From the NCBI RefSeq assembly GCF_002362315.1, contig NZ_MTZV01000006.1:1426001-1490000 (forward strand): a stretch of DNA of 64,000 nucleotides, read 5' to 3'. The DNA comes from Paraburkholderia acidicola (GTDB taxonomy: Bacteria; Pseudomonadota; Gammaproteobacteria; Burkholderiales; Burkholderiaceae). The translations under genes and the position numbers were made by a program. This document shows, piece by piece, positions 44,861 through 54,950 of this stretch. Below the pieces are notes generated by a model, which made no database searches, was not told where the DNA came from, and saw only the letters and a list, made by a program, of their open reading frames with translations. Numbering within the stretch: position 1 is the first letter of the stretch; each line of letters begins with the position of its first letter.

Positions 44861-46675
44861 ATGACGACACCCACCGACCGCGATTCCTCCAACCCTCACG
44901 ACACCACACCCCGGTTGCGCAGTCGCCGCTGGTTCGACGATCCCTCCGATCCCGGCATGACCGCGCTGTATCTCGAGCGCTACATGAACTACGGCATCAC
45001 CCGCGAAGAGTTGCAGTCGGGCAAGCCGATCATCGGCATTGCGCAGACCGGCTCCGATCTCGCGCCGTGCAACCGCCATCATCTGGAACTCGCGCAGCGC
45101 GTACGCGACGGGATTCGCGACGCCGGCGGCATCCCGCTCGAATTCCCCGTGCATCCGATCCAGGAAACCGGCAAGCGCCCGACCGCGGCACTCGATCGCA
45201 ATCTCGCATACCTGGGGCTGGTGGAAATCCTGCACGGCTATCCGATCGATGGTGTTGTGTTGACCACCGGTTGCGACAAGACCACGCCTGCATGCCTGAT
45301 GGCTGCCGCGACCGTCAACATTCCAGCGATCGTGCTGTCGGGCGGCCCGATGCTCGACGGCTGGTACCACGGCAAGCTCGCCGGTTCCGGCACCGTAATC
45401 TGGGACGCACGCAAGCGGCTCGCGGCAGGCGAGATCGATTACCCGGCGTTTATGGACATGGTTGCGTCGTCGGCACCGTCGGTCGGGCACTGCAACACGA
45501 TGGGCACCGCACTGTCGATGAACTCGCTCGCCGAAGCACTCGGCATGTCGCTGCCAGGCTGCGCGGCGATTCCCGGGCCGCATCGCGAGCGTGGCTGGAT
45601 GGCGCATCGCACCGGCGTGCGCATCGTCGAAATGGTCAGCGAAAATCTGCGTCCGTCCGACATCATGACTAAAGCCGCCTTCGAGAACGCGGTGGTTGCA
45701 GCGGCAGCGCTCGGTGCATCGTCGAACTGTCCGATTCACATGGTCGCGATTGCGCGGCACATGGGCGTCGATCACACGCTCGACGACTGGCAGCGCCTCG
45801 GCCCCGATGTGCCGCTGCTGGTCGACTGCCAGCCGGCCGGCCGGTTTCTCGGCGAAGCATTTCATCGCGCGGGCGGCGTGCCCGCCGTGATGAAGGAACT
45901 GCTCGGCGCAGGACGTTTGAATGGCGCCGCACGCACCGTCACCGGCCGCACGCTCTCGGAAGATCTGACCACCGTCGAAACGCCCGACCGCGAAGTGATC
46001 CGCGCCTACGATCAACCGTTGAAAGCCGCCGCGGGCTACGTGGTGATGTCCGGCAACCTGTTCGACAGCGCGGTGATGAAGACGAGCGTGATCGACGCAG
46101 CGTTTCGCAAACGCTTCCTGTCGGATCCCGACAAGCCGGACGTGTTCGACGGCAAGGCGATCGTGTTCGAAGGACCGGAGGATTATCACGCGCGGATCGA
46201 AGACCCTTCGCTCGGCATCGACGAACACTCGATTCTCGTGATCCGCAACTGCGGTCCGGTCGGTTATCCCGGTGGCGCGGAAGTCGTGAACATGCAACCG
46301 CCGGCCGCGCTACTCAAGCGCGGTATCGATACGCTGCCGACTATTGGCGATGGCCGTCAGAGCGGTACATCCGCGAGCCCGTCGATCCTCAACGTCTCGC
46401 CCGAAGCAGCGGTTGGCGGCGGTCTCGCGCTGCTGCAAACCGGCGACATCATCCGCATCGATCTGAAGCATCGCAAGGTCGATCTGCTGATCCCCGACGA
46501 CGAACTCGCGAAGCGACGTGCCGCATGGAAGCCACCCGTGTTGCAGCACAAGACACCGTGGGAAGAGATCTACCGCAGCATGGTCGGACAGCAGGCGAGC
46601 GGCGCGTGCCTCGAGCCGGCCACGCTGTATCTAAACATCATCGAAACACGCGGCGAGTCGCGCCACAATCATTGA
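44861..46675 (+). CDS. Sugar-acid (pentonate) dehydratase, IlvD/Edd family
   Basis: Dehydratase of the IlvD/Edd family, 604 aa, that converts an aldonic acid (L-arabonate or D-xylonate class) to a 2-keto-3-deoxy acid. The Fe-S ligands are C70 (DLAPCNRH), C138 (TTGCDKT) and C211 (VGHCNTMGT); Cys at all three positions matches the pentonate/hexonate branch with a [2Fe-2S] cluster. The DGRQSGTSASPSILNVSPEAA end is conserved. ATG 44861 is used because upstream codons have no family similarity. The GntR-type operator lies upstream, and an FAH-family gene follows 78 bp later. Xylonate versus arabonate cannot be told from sequence. Confidence 0.9.
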   Translation: MTTPTDRDSSNPHDTTPRLRSRRWFDDPSDPGMTALYLERYMNYGITREELQSGKPIIGIAQTGSDLAPCNRHHLELAQRVRDGIRDAGGIPLEFPVHPIQETGKRPTAALDRNLAYLGLVEILHGYPIDGVVLTTGCDKTTPACLMAAATVNIPAIVLSGGPMLDGWYHGKLAGSGTVIWDARKRLAAGEIDYPAFMDMVASSAPSVGHCNTMGTALSMNSLAEALGMSLPGCAAIPGPHRERGWMAHRTGVRIVEMVSENLRPSDIMTKAAFENAVVAAAALGASSNCPIHMVAIARHMGVDHTLDDWQRLGPDVPLLVDCQPAGRFLGEAFHRAGGVPAVMKELLGAGRLNGAARTVTGRTLSEDLTTVETPDREVIRAYDQPLKAAAGYVVMSGNLFDSAVMKTSVIDAAFRKRFLSDPDKPDVFDGKAIVFEGPEDYHARIEDPSLGIDEHSILVIRNCGPVGYPGGAEVVNMQPPAALLKRGIDTLPTIGDGRQSGTSASPSILNVSPEAAVGGGLALLQTGDIIRIDLKHRKVDLLIPDDELAKRRAAWKPPVLQHKTPWEEIYRSMVGQQASGACLEPATLYLNIIETRGESRHNH

Positions 46676-46753
46676 TGCCTGTGGGACGGTGGTGCGGCAG
46701 TGCCGTACTGCGCCACCGTCCCACGCCTGCGTGCCCGCCTGGAGACACACCTC

Positions 46754-47950
46754 ATGCCCACACCTTCCGTTCTCGCCCATCTGCCTGCCGACCTCGACGA
46801 CGCGTTACTGATCGGCCGCGTGTGGCGACCCGCGCCCGTCGATGGGCCGTCGGTCATCGTCGTACGGCACGGCGAAGCGTTCGACATCACGCACATCGCA
46901 CCGACTACCGCCGATCTATTCGAACGCACCGATGCAGCCGCTGTCGCGCGTCATGCAACCGGCGAATCGCTGGGATCGGCCGAAGCACTGCTGCACGCAA
47001 CACTCGATGCCTCCGCTGCAGGCGCATCGGAAAACGCGTTACATCTGCTCGCCCCATGCGACGTGCAAGCCATCAAGGCGTGCGGTGTCACGTTTGCCGT
47101 CAGTCTGCTCGAACGCGTGATCGAGGAACATGCAGGCGGCGATGCAGGCAAGGCCGAAGAAACCCGCGCGATGATCAACCAGTTGATCGGCGCCGATCTG
47201 TCGCAGATCGAACCGGGCTCGCCGTCCGCGATGAAACTCAAGGACGAATTGCAACGTCGTGGCGCGTGGTCGCAATACATGGAAGTCGGCATCGGCCCCG
47301 ATGCCGAAGTGTTTTCGAAGGCACAGCCGATGTCGTCGGTGGGTTTCGGTGCGAACGTCGGCCTGTATCCGACTTCGCAATGGAACAACCCCGAGCCGGA
47401 AATCGTGCTCGCGGTGAATAGCCGCGGCGAGATCGTCGGGGCCGCGCTCGGTAACGATGTGAACCTGCGCGATATCGAAGGCCGCTCGGCGTTGCTGCTC
47501 GGCAAGGCGAAGGACAACAACGGCTCGTGTGCGATCGGGCCATTCGTGCGGCTGTTCGACGGCACGTTCACGCTCGATTCGGTGCGTGCGGCGAGTGTGT
47601 CGCTGCGCATCGATGGTATCGACGACGGCTTCGTGCTGGACGGTGTGAGCCATATGAGCGAGATCAGCCGCGATCCCGAAGATCTCGTGCGCCAGACCTG
47701 CGGCGCGCATCACCAGTATCCGGATGGCTTCATGCTGTTTCTCGGCACGATGTTCTCGCCGATCAAGGATCGCGACACGGCGGGCGGCGGCTTCACGCAT
47801 CACCTCGGCGATGTGGTGACGATCTCGACGCCGTCGCTCGGCGCGCTCGTGAACACGGTGCGACTGTCGACGCAAATCGAGCCGTGGACGTTCGGCGTGC
47901 GGGCGTTGTATCGCAATCTGGCGCGGCGGGGGATAGCTACGGACGTTTGA
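46754..47950 (+). CDS. FAH-family ketodeoxypentonate dehydratase-like protein
   Basis: Fumarylacetoacetate hydrolase-family protein, 398 aa. The fold occupies residues ~100-390 (GVTFAVSLLERVIEE, SVGFGANVGLYPTSQWNNPEPEIVL, ALGNDVNLRDIEGRSALLLGKAKD). The best fit is 2-keto-3-deoxy-arabonate dehydratase, which gives 2-oxoglutarate semialdehyde in the non-phosphorylated pentose pathway. ATG 46754 has a GGAG site nine bases upstream. It follows the sugar-acid dehydratase. The semialdehyde dehydrogenase needed to finish the route is not in the window. Confidence 0.85.
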   Translation: MPTPSVLAHLPADLDDALLIGRVWRPAPVDGPSVIVVRHGEAFDITHIAPTTADLFERTDAAAVARHATGESLGSAEALLHATLDASAAGASENALHLLAPCDVQAIKACGVTFAVSLLERVIEEHAGGDAGKAEETRAMINQLIGADLSQIEPGSPSAMKLKDELQRRGAWSQYMEVGIGPDAEVFSKAQPMSSVGFGANVGLYPTSQWNNPEPEIVLAVNSRGEIVGAALGNDVNLRDIEGRSALLLGKAKDNNGSCAIGPFVRLFDGTFTLDSVRAASVSLRIDGIDDGFVLDGVSHMSEISRDPEDLVRQTCGAHHQYPDGFMLFLGTMFSPIKDRDTAGGGFTHHLGDVVTISTPSLGALVNTVRLSTQIEPWTFGVRALYRNLARRGIATDV

Positions 47951-48050
47951 TTCGGATCGTGAGAAGGTGCAGCACCTCCGAACCGGACATTTCATGTGCT
48001 CCTAACACATCCGCACGAGTTTCGAGCCGGAATGGCCTGAACCCGTGTAT

Positions 48051-48069
48051 GATAATCATTCTCATTAAG
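48051..48069 (+). promoter_or_regulatory. Fur box upstream of DUF3325-DUF3649-PepSY operon
   Basis: GATAATCATTCTCATTAAG matches the Fur box core GATAATGATAATCATTATC at most positions, 50 bp before the DUF3325 start. It predicts iron repression of this small membrane operon. Confidence 0.75.
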
Positions 48070-48118
48070 ATCTCATTTGGATGTTAGCCGCCCTCGACGC
48101 TTCCGCGTCCGCTGGATC

Positions 48119-48397
48119 ATGAAAGACCTGTTCATCGTCGCATCGGCACTCGCCGGTGCGTTGTTGTTTTATCTGAGCGCCCCCGGGCAACGCTGGTTTA
48201 GCCAACCGTGGCGCGCCCGCCCAAGCCGGATCGGAGCCGCCGCCTGCACGATCGCAGCGTTCTCGACCGGCGCCGATGCCATGCATCCCGCGACATCGCT
48301 TTCGCTCGTGATCACGACGATCATGGCGACCCTCGTCGCGTGTCCGCTGCTCGGGGCCGTATTCGAACGCCGTCGTCTGCCGGGACCCGCGCGGTGA
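48119..48397 (+). CDS. DUF3325-like small membrane protein
   Basis: Small inner-membrane protein, 92 aa, with three hydrophobic helices (~4-20, ~38-52, ~63-82). Its position directly before a DUF3649 and a PepSY protein behind a Fur box matches the common DUF3325-DUF3649-PepSY set near siderophore receptors. The function is unknown and presumably linked to iron uptake. The ATG (48119) has only a weak ribosome site. Confidence 0.75.
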   Translation: MKDLFIVASALAGALLFYLSAPGQRWFSQPWRARPSRIGAAACTIAAFSTGADAMHPATSLSLVITTIMATLVACPLLGAVFERRRLPGPAR

Positions 48398-48684
48398 CGC
48401 GCGGTTCGATTGAACGGGACTGGTTGACCAAAACGCTGGCCGGTACCGTAGGGGGCTTCGGGCTCGGGATCGCCGCGAGCGCGCTGCTCGCCGGTCTTGC
48501 GCCCGGCGGCCTCGCAATCCCCAACAAGTTTCAGGTTGCGATGTGGCTCGTCCCGCCCGTGTGGATCGGCGTGATCGCGGCCAGCTTCATGTTTCGCAGC
48601 GGTATGCGCGCAAGCGCCTGGCTCGGCGGTGCGAACCTCGCGGCGTTCGCGCTCGTTGCGGCCTGCCAGCATTTTCTTTTCTGA
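48394..48684 (+). CDS. DUF3649-like iron-uptake membrane protein
   Basis: Small membrane protein, 96 aa, with helices ~14-36, ~46-64 and ~74-92. The GTG start at 48394 overlaps the previous stop (GTGA), so translation is coupled. It belongs with DUF3325 and PepSY genes in Fur-boxed siderophore loci. A longer frame upstream is not supported. Confidence 0.75.
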   Translation: MTRGSIERDWLTKTLAGTVGGFGLGIAASALLAGLAPGGLAIPNKFQVAMWLVPPVWIGVIAASFMFRSGMRASAWLGGANLAAFALVAACQHFLF

Positions 48685-48708
48685 TTTCTCTGAACGGACC
48701 GACTGGAC

Positions 48709-50358
48709 ATGCGCAGCGACGTTCTTCGCGTCTATAAAACCGTGCACACGTGGACCGGCATTGTTGCCGGTCTGCTGCTTTTCATCGCGTTCTATGCCGG
48801 CGCGGTCACGATGTTCAAGGACTCGCTGACCGAGTGGGTCACGCCGCCTGAAACCGGCACGCACGCCGTCCCGCTCGAGCGCGCCGACACGCTGATCGAA
48901 CAGACCCTCGCGGCCTACCCTGCCGCGCGCCGGCAATTCACGCTCGCGCTCGGCGACGACGACGGTACCGCGCGTCTCACGTGGCAACCCACAGCGGGCC
49001 AGCGCTGGAGCACGTCGTTCGACGAACGCGGACAACTTGTTGCGAAGCAAAGCCGGCCGTCGGATGCCGCGCGTTTCATCGATGTGCTGCACATGACTGC
49101 CGGCGTGCCCGGCAGCTACGCGGTCGGGATGGGCGTGATGGGCGTCGTATCGATGCTGTACGGTCTCGCACTGGTATCCGGTGTAATCGTGTTGCTGCCG
49201 ACGCTGGTCAAGGACCTCTTCGCCCTGCGTATCGGCAAGAACCTGAAGCGCATGTGGCTCGACGCGCACAACACGATCGGGATTCTCAGTCTGCCGTTTC
49301 ATGTCGTGATGGCGCTGTCGGTGGTGGCGTTCGGTCTCAAGGACAACATCTACGACGTGCAGGACGCGGTCATCTACCGCGGCACACTGCAACCAATGAT
49401 GACCGCGCAGAATCCGTTCTTCGCCAAAGCGCCTGCTGCACCGGGTGCGTCCGCCACGCCGCCTCTCGTTCCAGTCAGCCAGTTGCTGGCAACCGTGCAC
49501 GAACGTGCGCCGTATTTCGTCCCGACATCGCTGAGCTATCGCCGCGCGGGCGAGCCGGGCGCAACAGTCTTTATCGCTGGCGACGATCCGCGTTTTCTGG
49601 CGCGCTCGGGCGGCTTCGCGCTGATGGACCCGGCAAGCGGCCGCTTCCTGAATACCGAGTTTCTGCCAGGTGTTGGCAACGGCAATGCGTGGTCGGCGGC
49701 GACGAGCGCGTTCTACGCGCTGCACTTCGGCAGCTATGGCGGCAGCCCGGTGCGCTGGGGCTACTTCCTGCTCGGCATCGCCGGTGCGTTCCTGTTTTAT
49801 TCGGGCAACCTGCTGTGGATCGAGAGCCGTCGCAAGGCCGCGCGACGCGATGGTCTGCCGGTTACGCAACGGCGCGCGACGTTCGCGATGGCTGCGCTTA
49901 CCGTCGGTGTGTCGCTGGGCTGTATCGGCGGCATCTCGCTCACGCTCGTGGCCGGCAAGCTGCTGAGCGGTCGCGTTGCCGACCTGCACGCGTGGCACAT
50001 CGGCATCTACTACACGGTGTTTCTCGCGAGCATCGTGTGGGCGTTCGTGCGCGGCGCGGCACGCGGATCGGTCGAGCTGCTGGGTCTCGCGACCTGCGCA
50101 ACGGCGGCGATTCCACTCGCGAGCGTACTGGGATGGCTGGTCCCGTCGAGCAGGCTGTGGGGTTCCTCAACCGTCGACACGATCGGCATCGATATCGGTG
50201 CAGCAGTCGGCGCGCTGTGCTTTGCATGGATGTGGCGCAAGACCGCGCAACGTGTTGCAACGGGACGCACGGATAGCGTGTGGTCGCGGCGCCGCGACGA
50301 AGCGCCGGGGCAGCCAGTCGCCGCGGCCGATCAGACGGATGCTCGTGGAATGTCGTGA
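48709..50358 (+). CDS. PepSY-associated transmembrane protein (siderophore uptake type)
   Basis: Inner-membrane protein, 549 aa, of the PepSY-TM family. MRSDVLRVYKTVHTWTGIVAGLLLFIAFYAGAVTMFKD is the first family helix (His near 13), and a second, matching HNTIGILSLPFHVVMAL is near 187, with further helices near 150, 345-365, 390-420 and 435-500. Conserved His in these helices suggests a reductase that takes electrons from inside the cell, perhaps for ferric siderophores (inference). It follows DUF3649 by 24 bp in a Fur-boxed operon. Confidence 0.85.
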   Translation: MRSDVLRVYKTVHTWTGIVAGLLLFIAFYAGAVTMFKDSLTEWVTPPETGTHAVPLERADTLIEQTLAAYPAARRQFTLALGDDDGTARLTWQPTAGQRWSTSFDERGQLVAKQSRPSDAARFIDVLHMTAGVPGSYAVGMGVMGVVSMLYGLALVSGVIVLLPTLVKDLFALRIGKNLKRMWLDAHNTIGILSLPFHVVMALSVVAFGLKDNIYDVQDAVIYRGTLQPMMTAQNPFFAKAPAAPGASATPPLVPVSQLLATVHERAPYFVPTSLSYRRAGEPGATVFIAGDDPRFLARSGGFALMDPASGRFLNTEFLPGVGNGNAWSAATSAFYALHFGSYGGSPVRWGYFLLGIAGAFLFYSGNLLWIESRRKAARRDGLPVTQRRATFAMAALTVGVSLGCIGGISLTLVAGKLLSGRVADLHAWHIGIYYTVFLASIVWAFVRGAARGSVELLGLATCATAAIPLASVLGWLVPSSRLWGSSTVDTIGIDIGAAVGALCFAWMWRKTAQRVATGRTDSVWSRRRDEAPGQPVAAADQTDARGMS

Positions 50359-50610
50359 GACTTCGGTGCTCGCCAGCGTCGTTGCATCGCATGCGGAACA
50401 GCACTTCTGCATCGGGTCGAGTACAGGAACCGCTGCGTAACGCGCGGAAACGAACCCGTTACACGGGCAAAGGACACGTGCCCTAGACTTGATCAACCGT
50501 CTCACCCGTCTGAGTTCGCCCGGGCGACGAATGCGCTCACGCGAGCGCAGGCCGGTGAGTAACCGCTCATGCTCGCTCCGGCGGGCTGGCGAAGTTGATC
50601 AGGATTGACC

Positions 50611-50982
50611 GTGAACGACGTGTTGACACTGGATGTAGTGGAGAAAGAGGGCGAAGTCGCGCTGCGTTTTCGAATCGCGGAGCAAACTTCCGTGCTGAAG
50701 ACAGACGACATCGACTCGCTCATTCGTCGCCTGATTCTGCTGCGCTCACAGATGCAACCACCGCCCGAAGTTCAACCGGCGGTTTCGAACGACTACCCGC
50801 TTGAAATGGATCCTTGCTGGCACGTCGATTATTCGCCGATGCTCGGGCCCGTGCTCATGCTGCGGCATAGCGGCATTGGCTGGATCGCGTACGCGTTGCC
50901 TGCCGGGAGCATCGAGCGTCTGACTCGCGCACTGACCGTGAAACCACCCGTCACTGCCAGCACGAGTCTTCTGTGGAACTGA
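50611..50982 (+). CDS. Hypothetical protein
   Basis: Cytoplasmic protein, 123 aa, no recognised domain. The first ~45 residues are amphipathic (NDVLTLDVVEKEGEVALRF then LIRRLILLRSQM), and the middle carries CWHVDYSPMLGPVLMLRH. GTG 50611 has an AGGA site six bases upstream and is preferred over TTG 50605. It lies alone between the PepSY gene and a porin gene. Confidence 0.6.
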   Translation: MNDVLTLDVVEKEGEVALRFRIAEQTSVLKTDDIDSLIRRLILLRSQMQPPPEVQPAVSNDYPLEMDPCWHVDYSPMLGPVLMLRHSGIGWIAYALPAGSIERLTRALTVKPPVTASTSLLWN

Positions 50983-51369
50983 GTTCTTTCTGATCCTCAT
51001 CGAATCCCGCTGCGCGCGCAAATGCCTTTCACGGTCTTAACTCGCATAACACTGCGCCTGCGCTCATTTGCACCCATAGGCTAGCGAAAACATCGCCTCT
51101 CCCTCGACGGCAAAGCGTTGCGCGCGATCACGCCCTGCATTCATCGTCCCGTCGATATTTCAGAAGAAGCCGAGCCGAAACAATCCGTAAATTTGGCGTT
51201 GCCGCAGCACCACAGCCGTAGCCATCCGATCGTTTCTAATCGCTCTCCAGCGGCAGACAGATATCAGCAGCCGTTGCATCAGGGCGAAGTGGGACATGTG
51301 TTCAAGGTCGAAGTGCACTTGCCCGCACGCCCCATTTCTTTTGGGCGTATTGGAGATTCGGAGAATCGG
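50983..51369. other. Long 5' region of porin gene
   Basis: A 387-bp gap with an in-frame extension upstream of the porin (from 51118) that lacks signal-sequence or porin similarity. I see no clear operator, terminator or RNA structure. Confidence 0.5.
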
Positions 51370-52512
51370 ATGAAAAAGTCGTTGATCACACTGGGCGCAA
51401 CCAGTGCACTCGCGTTCGCAGCCACCGCTCACGCGCAAAGCAGCGTCACACTCTACGGGCTCATCGATGCGGGCCTCACCTACACCAACAATCAGGGCGG
51501 CAGCAGCAACTTTCAGGAAACGAGCGGATCGGTGAACGGAAGCCGCTTCGGTCTGCGCGGCACAGAAGATCTGGGCGGCGGACTCAGCGCGATCTTCACC
51601 CTCGAGAACGGCTTCAACATCGCTAACGGCAAACTCGGGCAGAACGGTCTGGAGTTTGGTCGGCAAGCTTTTGTAGGTCTGTCGAGCCAGCAATATGGTG
51701 CCGTCACGCTCGGCCGGCAGTACGACTCCGTCGTCGATTATCTTGCGCCGCTTGCACTTACCGGGACACGTTATGGCGGTACTGGGGCAGCCCATCCGTT
51801 TGACAACGACAACCTCGACAACTCGTTCCGTATCAACAATTCGATCAAGTACTCGAGCGTCGCCTATGGTGGTCTGAAGTTCGGCGGCCTGTACGGTTTT
51901 TCCAACAGCGCAGGTGCGTTCGCCACGAACCGCGCCTACAGCGTGGGCACGTCGTATAGCTACGGACCGTTCAATGCGGCGGCCGGCTACCTGCAGTTGA
52001 ATAACAGCGGCACCGATCTGAACTCCGGTGGCGCGGTGACCAACGACGCGACCTTCACCGCCAGCACGCAACGCACATGGGGCGCTGGTGCGAATTACAC
52101 GTTTGCTGGCGCTACGGTTGGACTCGTCTTCACGCAGACGGTGCTCGATAACCTGACCGGCATCGGTGCTTCCGCATCGGGTACGTCAAGCGGTCTTTCC
52201 CTTGGGGCCGATAGCGCACGCTTCACGAACTACGAGCTGAATGGCCGGTATCAGCTCACCCCTGCTGTCTCGATCTCAGGCGCCTATACGTTCACGGACA
52301 GCCACATCGATGGCGTTGCGCCGAAGTGGAACCAGTTCACGCTGCAGACCGACTACGCGTTGTCCAAGCGCACCGACGTCTATCTACAAGGCGTCTATCA
52401 ACACGTGAGCGACACCGGTAACAGCGGAATCCACGCGGTCATCAACGGGCTATCGATGTCAAACTCGAACGAGCAGATCGCGGTGACGGCGGGCCTGCGC
52501 GTGCGCTTCTAA
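51370..52512 (+). CDS. Gram-negative porin (Burkholderia type)
   Basis: Outer-membrane trimeric general porin (Porin_4), 380 aa. A signal peptide (MKKSLITLGATSALAFAATAHAQ) runs to residue 23, then SSVTLYGLIDAGLTYTNN, the canonical start, GSRFGLRGTEDLGGGLSAIFTLENGF and GRQAFVGLSS. It ends RVRF with the C-terminal Phe needed for outer-membrane insertion. ATG 51370 has a GGAG site six bases upstream. It converges with the TonB receptor gene. A second porin at 61117 is related. Confidence 0.93.
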   Translation: MKKSLITLGATSALAFAATAHAQSSVTLYGLIDAGLTYTNNQGGSSNFQETSGSVNGSRFGLRGTEDLGGGLSAIFTLENGFNIANGKLGQNGLEFGRQAFVGLSSQQYGAVTLGRQYDSVVDYLAPLALTGTRYGGTGAAHPFDNDNLDNSFRINNSIKYSSVAYGGLKFGGLYGFSNSAGAFATNRAYSVGTSYSYGPFNAAAGYLQLNNSGTDLNSGGAVTNDATFTASTQRTWGAGANYTFAGATVGLVFTQTVLDNLTGIGASASGTSSGLSLGADSARFTNYELNGRYQLTPAVSISGAYTFTDSHIDGVAPKWNQFTLQTDYALSKRTDVYLQGVYQHVSDTGNSGIHAVINGLSMSNSNEQIAVTAGLRVRF

Positions 52513-52579
52513 CCGATGACGTCTGATTCCAGCGCGCTCACTCTGTGCTGATCGACCTGGCGACACAGTCCTCAGGCCA

Positions 52580-52599
52580 GCCGGCCCGGATGGGCCGGC
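52580..52599. terminator. Hairpin between convergent porin and receptor genes
   Basis: GCCGGCCC-GGAT-GGGCCGGC is a perfect 8-bp stem just beyond the receptor stop at 52604 and 68 bp after the porin stop. No T-run follows on either strand, so it may be a weak or Rho-assisted bidirectional terminator. Confidence 0.55.
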
Positions 52600-52603
52600 A
52601 AGG

Positions 52604-54808
52604 TCAGAAGTCCGTTGTCATCGACAGCAAGAAGGTACGCGGCTCACCCTGCGTCAGATACGTGCCGATCGTCGACGACCAGTACGCCTTGTTCGCGACA
52701 TTGCGCACGGTGGCACGGAATGTCGTCGGTCGACCGAATATCGACGTTGCATAGCGCGCACCAAGATCGAAGCGATCCCACGAAGGAATCGACGCCGTAT
52801 TCGCCGCGTCCAGATACTGCGAGCCGGTGTGAATCCAGCGCGCAGTCAACGTAAGGCCGCTCACCATCGGCACGTCGTATTCGGCACCAAGATTGAACAG
52901 GTAGCTCGGCACGCCGATCGGCCGGTTGCCGTCCGTCGTGCCGCCGTTGGTGTCGAGCAGCTTCGCGTTGATCAGCGACATGCCGGCCAGCAACCGTACG
53001 CCCTTGTACGGCTCGCCGTGCACTTCCGCTTCGAGCCCACGGTGCCGCTGCGTGCCGTTCGTTCCGTAGATTCTCGTCGTGCTGTCGGTGTAAGCGGACG
53101 GTTGCTCGATCTGATAAGCCGCAAGCGATGCACCCAGCCGCTGCGTATCGTATTTCACGCCCACCTCGTACTGCTTCGTACGATACGGTGCGAGGAGCTG
53201 GCCGAAGTTGACCGCGGTATTCGGCGCCTGGCCGCCCTGAGCCAGCGCTTCGCTGCGGTTCGCAAAGAACGCGACGTTTTCCCACGGCTTGACGACGAGC
53301 CCGAACAGCGGCGTCGTCAAACTCTGGTCGTAGTTGTTGGTCTGCACGCCCTTGTAGTTGAAGCCGTTCGAATGGATCGACTGATGGCGCGCGCCGATCG
53401 TGAACAGCACACGATCGTTCAGGAAGCCAAGCGTATCCGACACTGCGACGCTGCGCATCAGCGTAAGCGCGGTCGTGCCCGGATCGGCCAGATTGCCGCC
53501 GGTGAATTTGTCGCCGGGGCGCGGCAGTACGGGCGTGTCGTACAGACTGGTCGGCACCGTACCCGACAACGTATAAGCCGACTGGCCGTCGATACGTACC
53601 ACCGATCCACTTGCCGTCACCATGTGCGTGACCGGCCCGGTCGTGAAATGGCCGCGCACGCCGGCTTCGCCGGACAACGTGTCTTCCTTGTGCGGCACAC
53701 CGAGCCGCGAGGTCGTCGTCACGCCCGTCGCGCCGTTGTAGGTCGGCGACGCGTAATCGCCGTGCTCGTTCGTATGACGCGCGCCGCCGGCGACATACGC
53801 AGTCCACGCCGGCAGGAAATCGTACTCGGCACGCACGATGCCAACCGTGTCTTCAAGATTGCTGAACGACCACGGCTGCGCGTAGTTATGAGTCGCTGAC
53901 GGGGGCTCCGGAATCTGGCTACCGGTCACGTAGACGATGGGACGTCCGTCGTCGATCTTCTGCCGCTGATACACGAAATCGCCGTACAGGCGCAGCTTGT
54001 CGCCGCGCCAGTCGAGCGAGACAGCCGTCGTATTGTTGAGGCGATGTTCGCCATCGATGCTGGTTTCGCCGCCGCGATTCATCTGGTTCACGCGAATACC
54101 GAACTGTCCTTCGCTGCCGAAGCGGCGACCCACGTCGATATGTTCGCCGAATTCACCCGAGCCGCTGGTTTCGAGCGTGACGCGGGTGAGCGGTTTGTCG
54201 TCGGCGCGTTTGAGCTGCAGGTTCACACCGCCGCCAATCGCCGTGCCGCCCGGCGACGCGCCGTTCAGAAACGCATTCGCGCCCTTGAACACGTCGACGC
54301 GTTCGAGCGCGCTGGTCGACACGAGCTGCCGCGGCGTCACACCGTAGAGGCCGTTCAACGAGATGTCATCGCCATTGAGCGGAAAACCGCGGATCACGAA
54401 GACCTGCGAGAAATTGCCGAACCCGGAACTCACACGAACCGCCGGGTCGTTATCGAGCACGTCACCGAGCGTCAACGCCTGCTGGTCTGCGATCAGCTTC
54501 GCCGTATACGTCGTCATGCTGAACGGCATATCGATCATCTTCTGCTTGCCGAGCACGCCGAAATCGGTGCCCCGCGCGACCTGGCCGCCGGCATAAGTCG
54601 GCGAGAGATCGCCCGGCAGCACCGGCACCGAGGCCTCAACCTTGACAGCGGGCAACACCGAACCGGGCGCAGCATCGGTCCCCGCCGACTGCGCAAAGGC
54701 AGGTGCAGCAACGCCAAAAGCCATGGAAATTGCGGTGCTGATTGCGAGACGTCCAGCAAGAAGCTTCGCCGGCTGGACCGGCGCAAGGGAAAGGCGGGAA
54801 GCAGACAT
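52604..54808 (-). CDS. TonB-dependent siderophore receptor
   Basis: Outer-membrane receptor, 734 aa, for a ferric siderophore. A signal peptide (~41 residues) precedes the plug domain (~60-230, with VFVIRGFPLNGDDISLNGLYGV and LERVDVFKGANAFLNG) and the 22-strand barrel that ends with the SMTTDF terminal Phe. ATG 54808 gives the signal peptide; other in-frame ATGs upstream do not, and ribosome sites are poor for all. A Fur box lies 143-161 bp upstream. The ligand is not predictable. It converges with a porin and belongs functionally with the Fur-boxed PepSY operon at 48119. Confidence 0.92.
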   Translation of the reverse strand: MSASRLSLAPVQPAKLLAGRLAISTAISMAFGVAAPAFAQSAGTDAAPGSVLPAVKVEASVPVLPGDLSPTYAGGQVARGTDFGVLGKQKMIDMPFSMTTYTAKLIADQQALTLGDVLDNDPAVRVSSGFGNFSQVFVIRGFPLNGDDISLNGLYGVTPRQLVSTSALERVDVFKGANAFLNGASPGGTAIGGGVNLQLKRADDKPLTRVTLETSGSGEFGEHIDVGRRFGSEGQFGIRVNQMNRGGETSIDGEHRLNNTTAVSLDWRGDKLRLYGDFVYQRQKIDDGRPIVYVTGSQIPEPPSATHNYAQPWSFSNLEDTVGIVRAEYDFLPAWTAYVAGGARHTNEHGDYASPTYNGATGVTTTSRLGVPHKEDTLSGEAGVRGHFTTGPVTHMVTASGSVVRIDGQSAYTLSGTVPTSLYDTPVLPRPGDKFTGGNLADPGTTALTLMRSVAVSDTLGFLNDRVLFTIGARHQSIHSNGFNYKGVQTNNYDQSLTTPLFGLVVKPWENVAFFANRSEALAQGGQAPNTAVNFGQLLAPYRTKQYEVGVKYDTQRLGASLAAYQIEQPSAYTDSTTRIYGTNGTQRHRGLEAEVHGEPYKGVRLLAGMSLINAKLLDTNGGTTDGNRPIGVPSYLFNLGAEYDVPMVSGLTLTARWIHTGSQYLDAANTASIPSWDRFDLGARYATSIFGRPTTFRATVRNVANKAYWSSTIGTYLTQGEPRTFLLSMTTDF

Positions 54809-54950
54809 GAATGGAAAAAGCGTAGTGGTCCGAGTTTCCGTCCCAGGGCGTGCTCGGAATCTGGGCGGCATGTTTCTGTGATTCGCTCGCCACGCATCCA
54901 CATTACAGAACGCGAACGGGAATCTTGTATAAGACCGACGATTATAACGC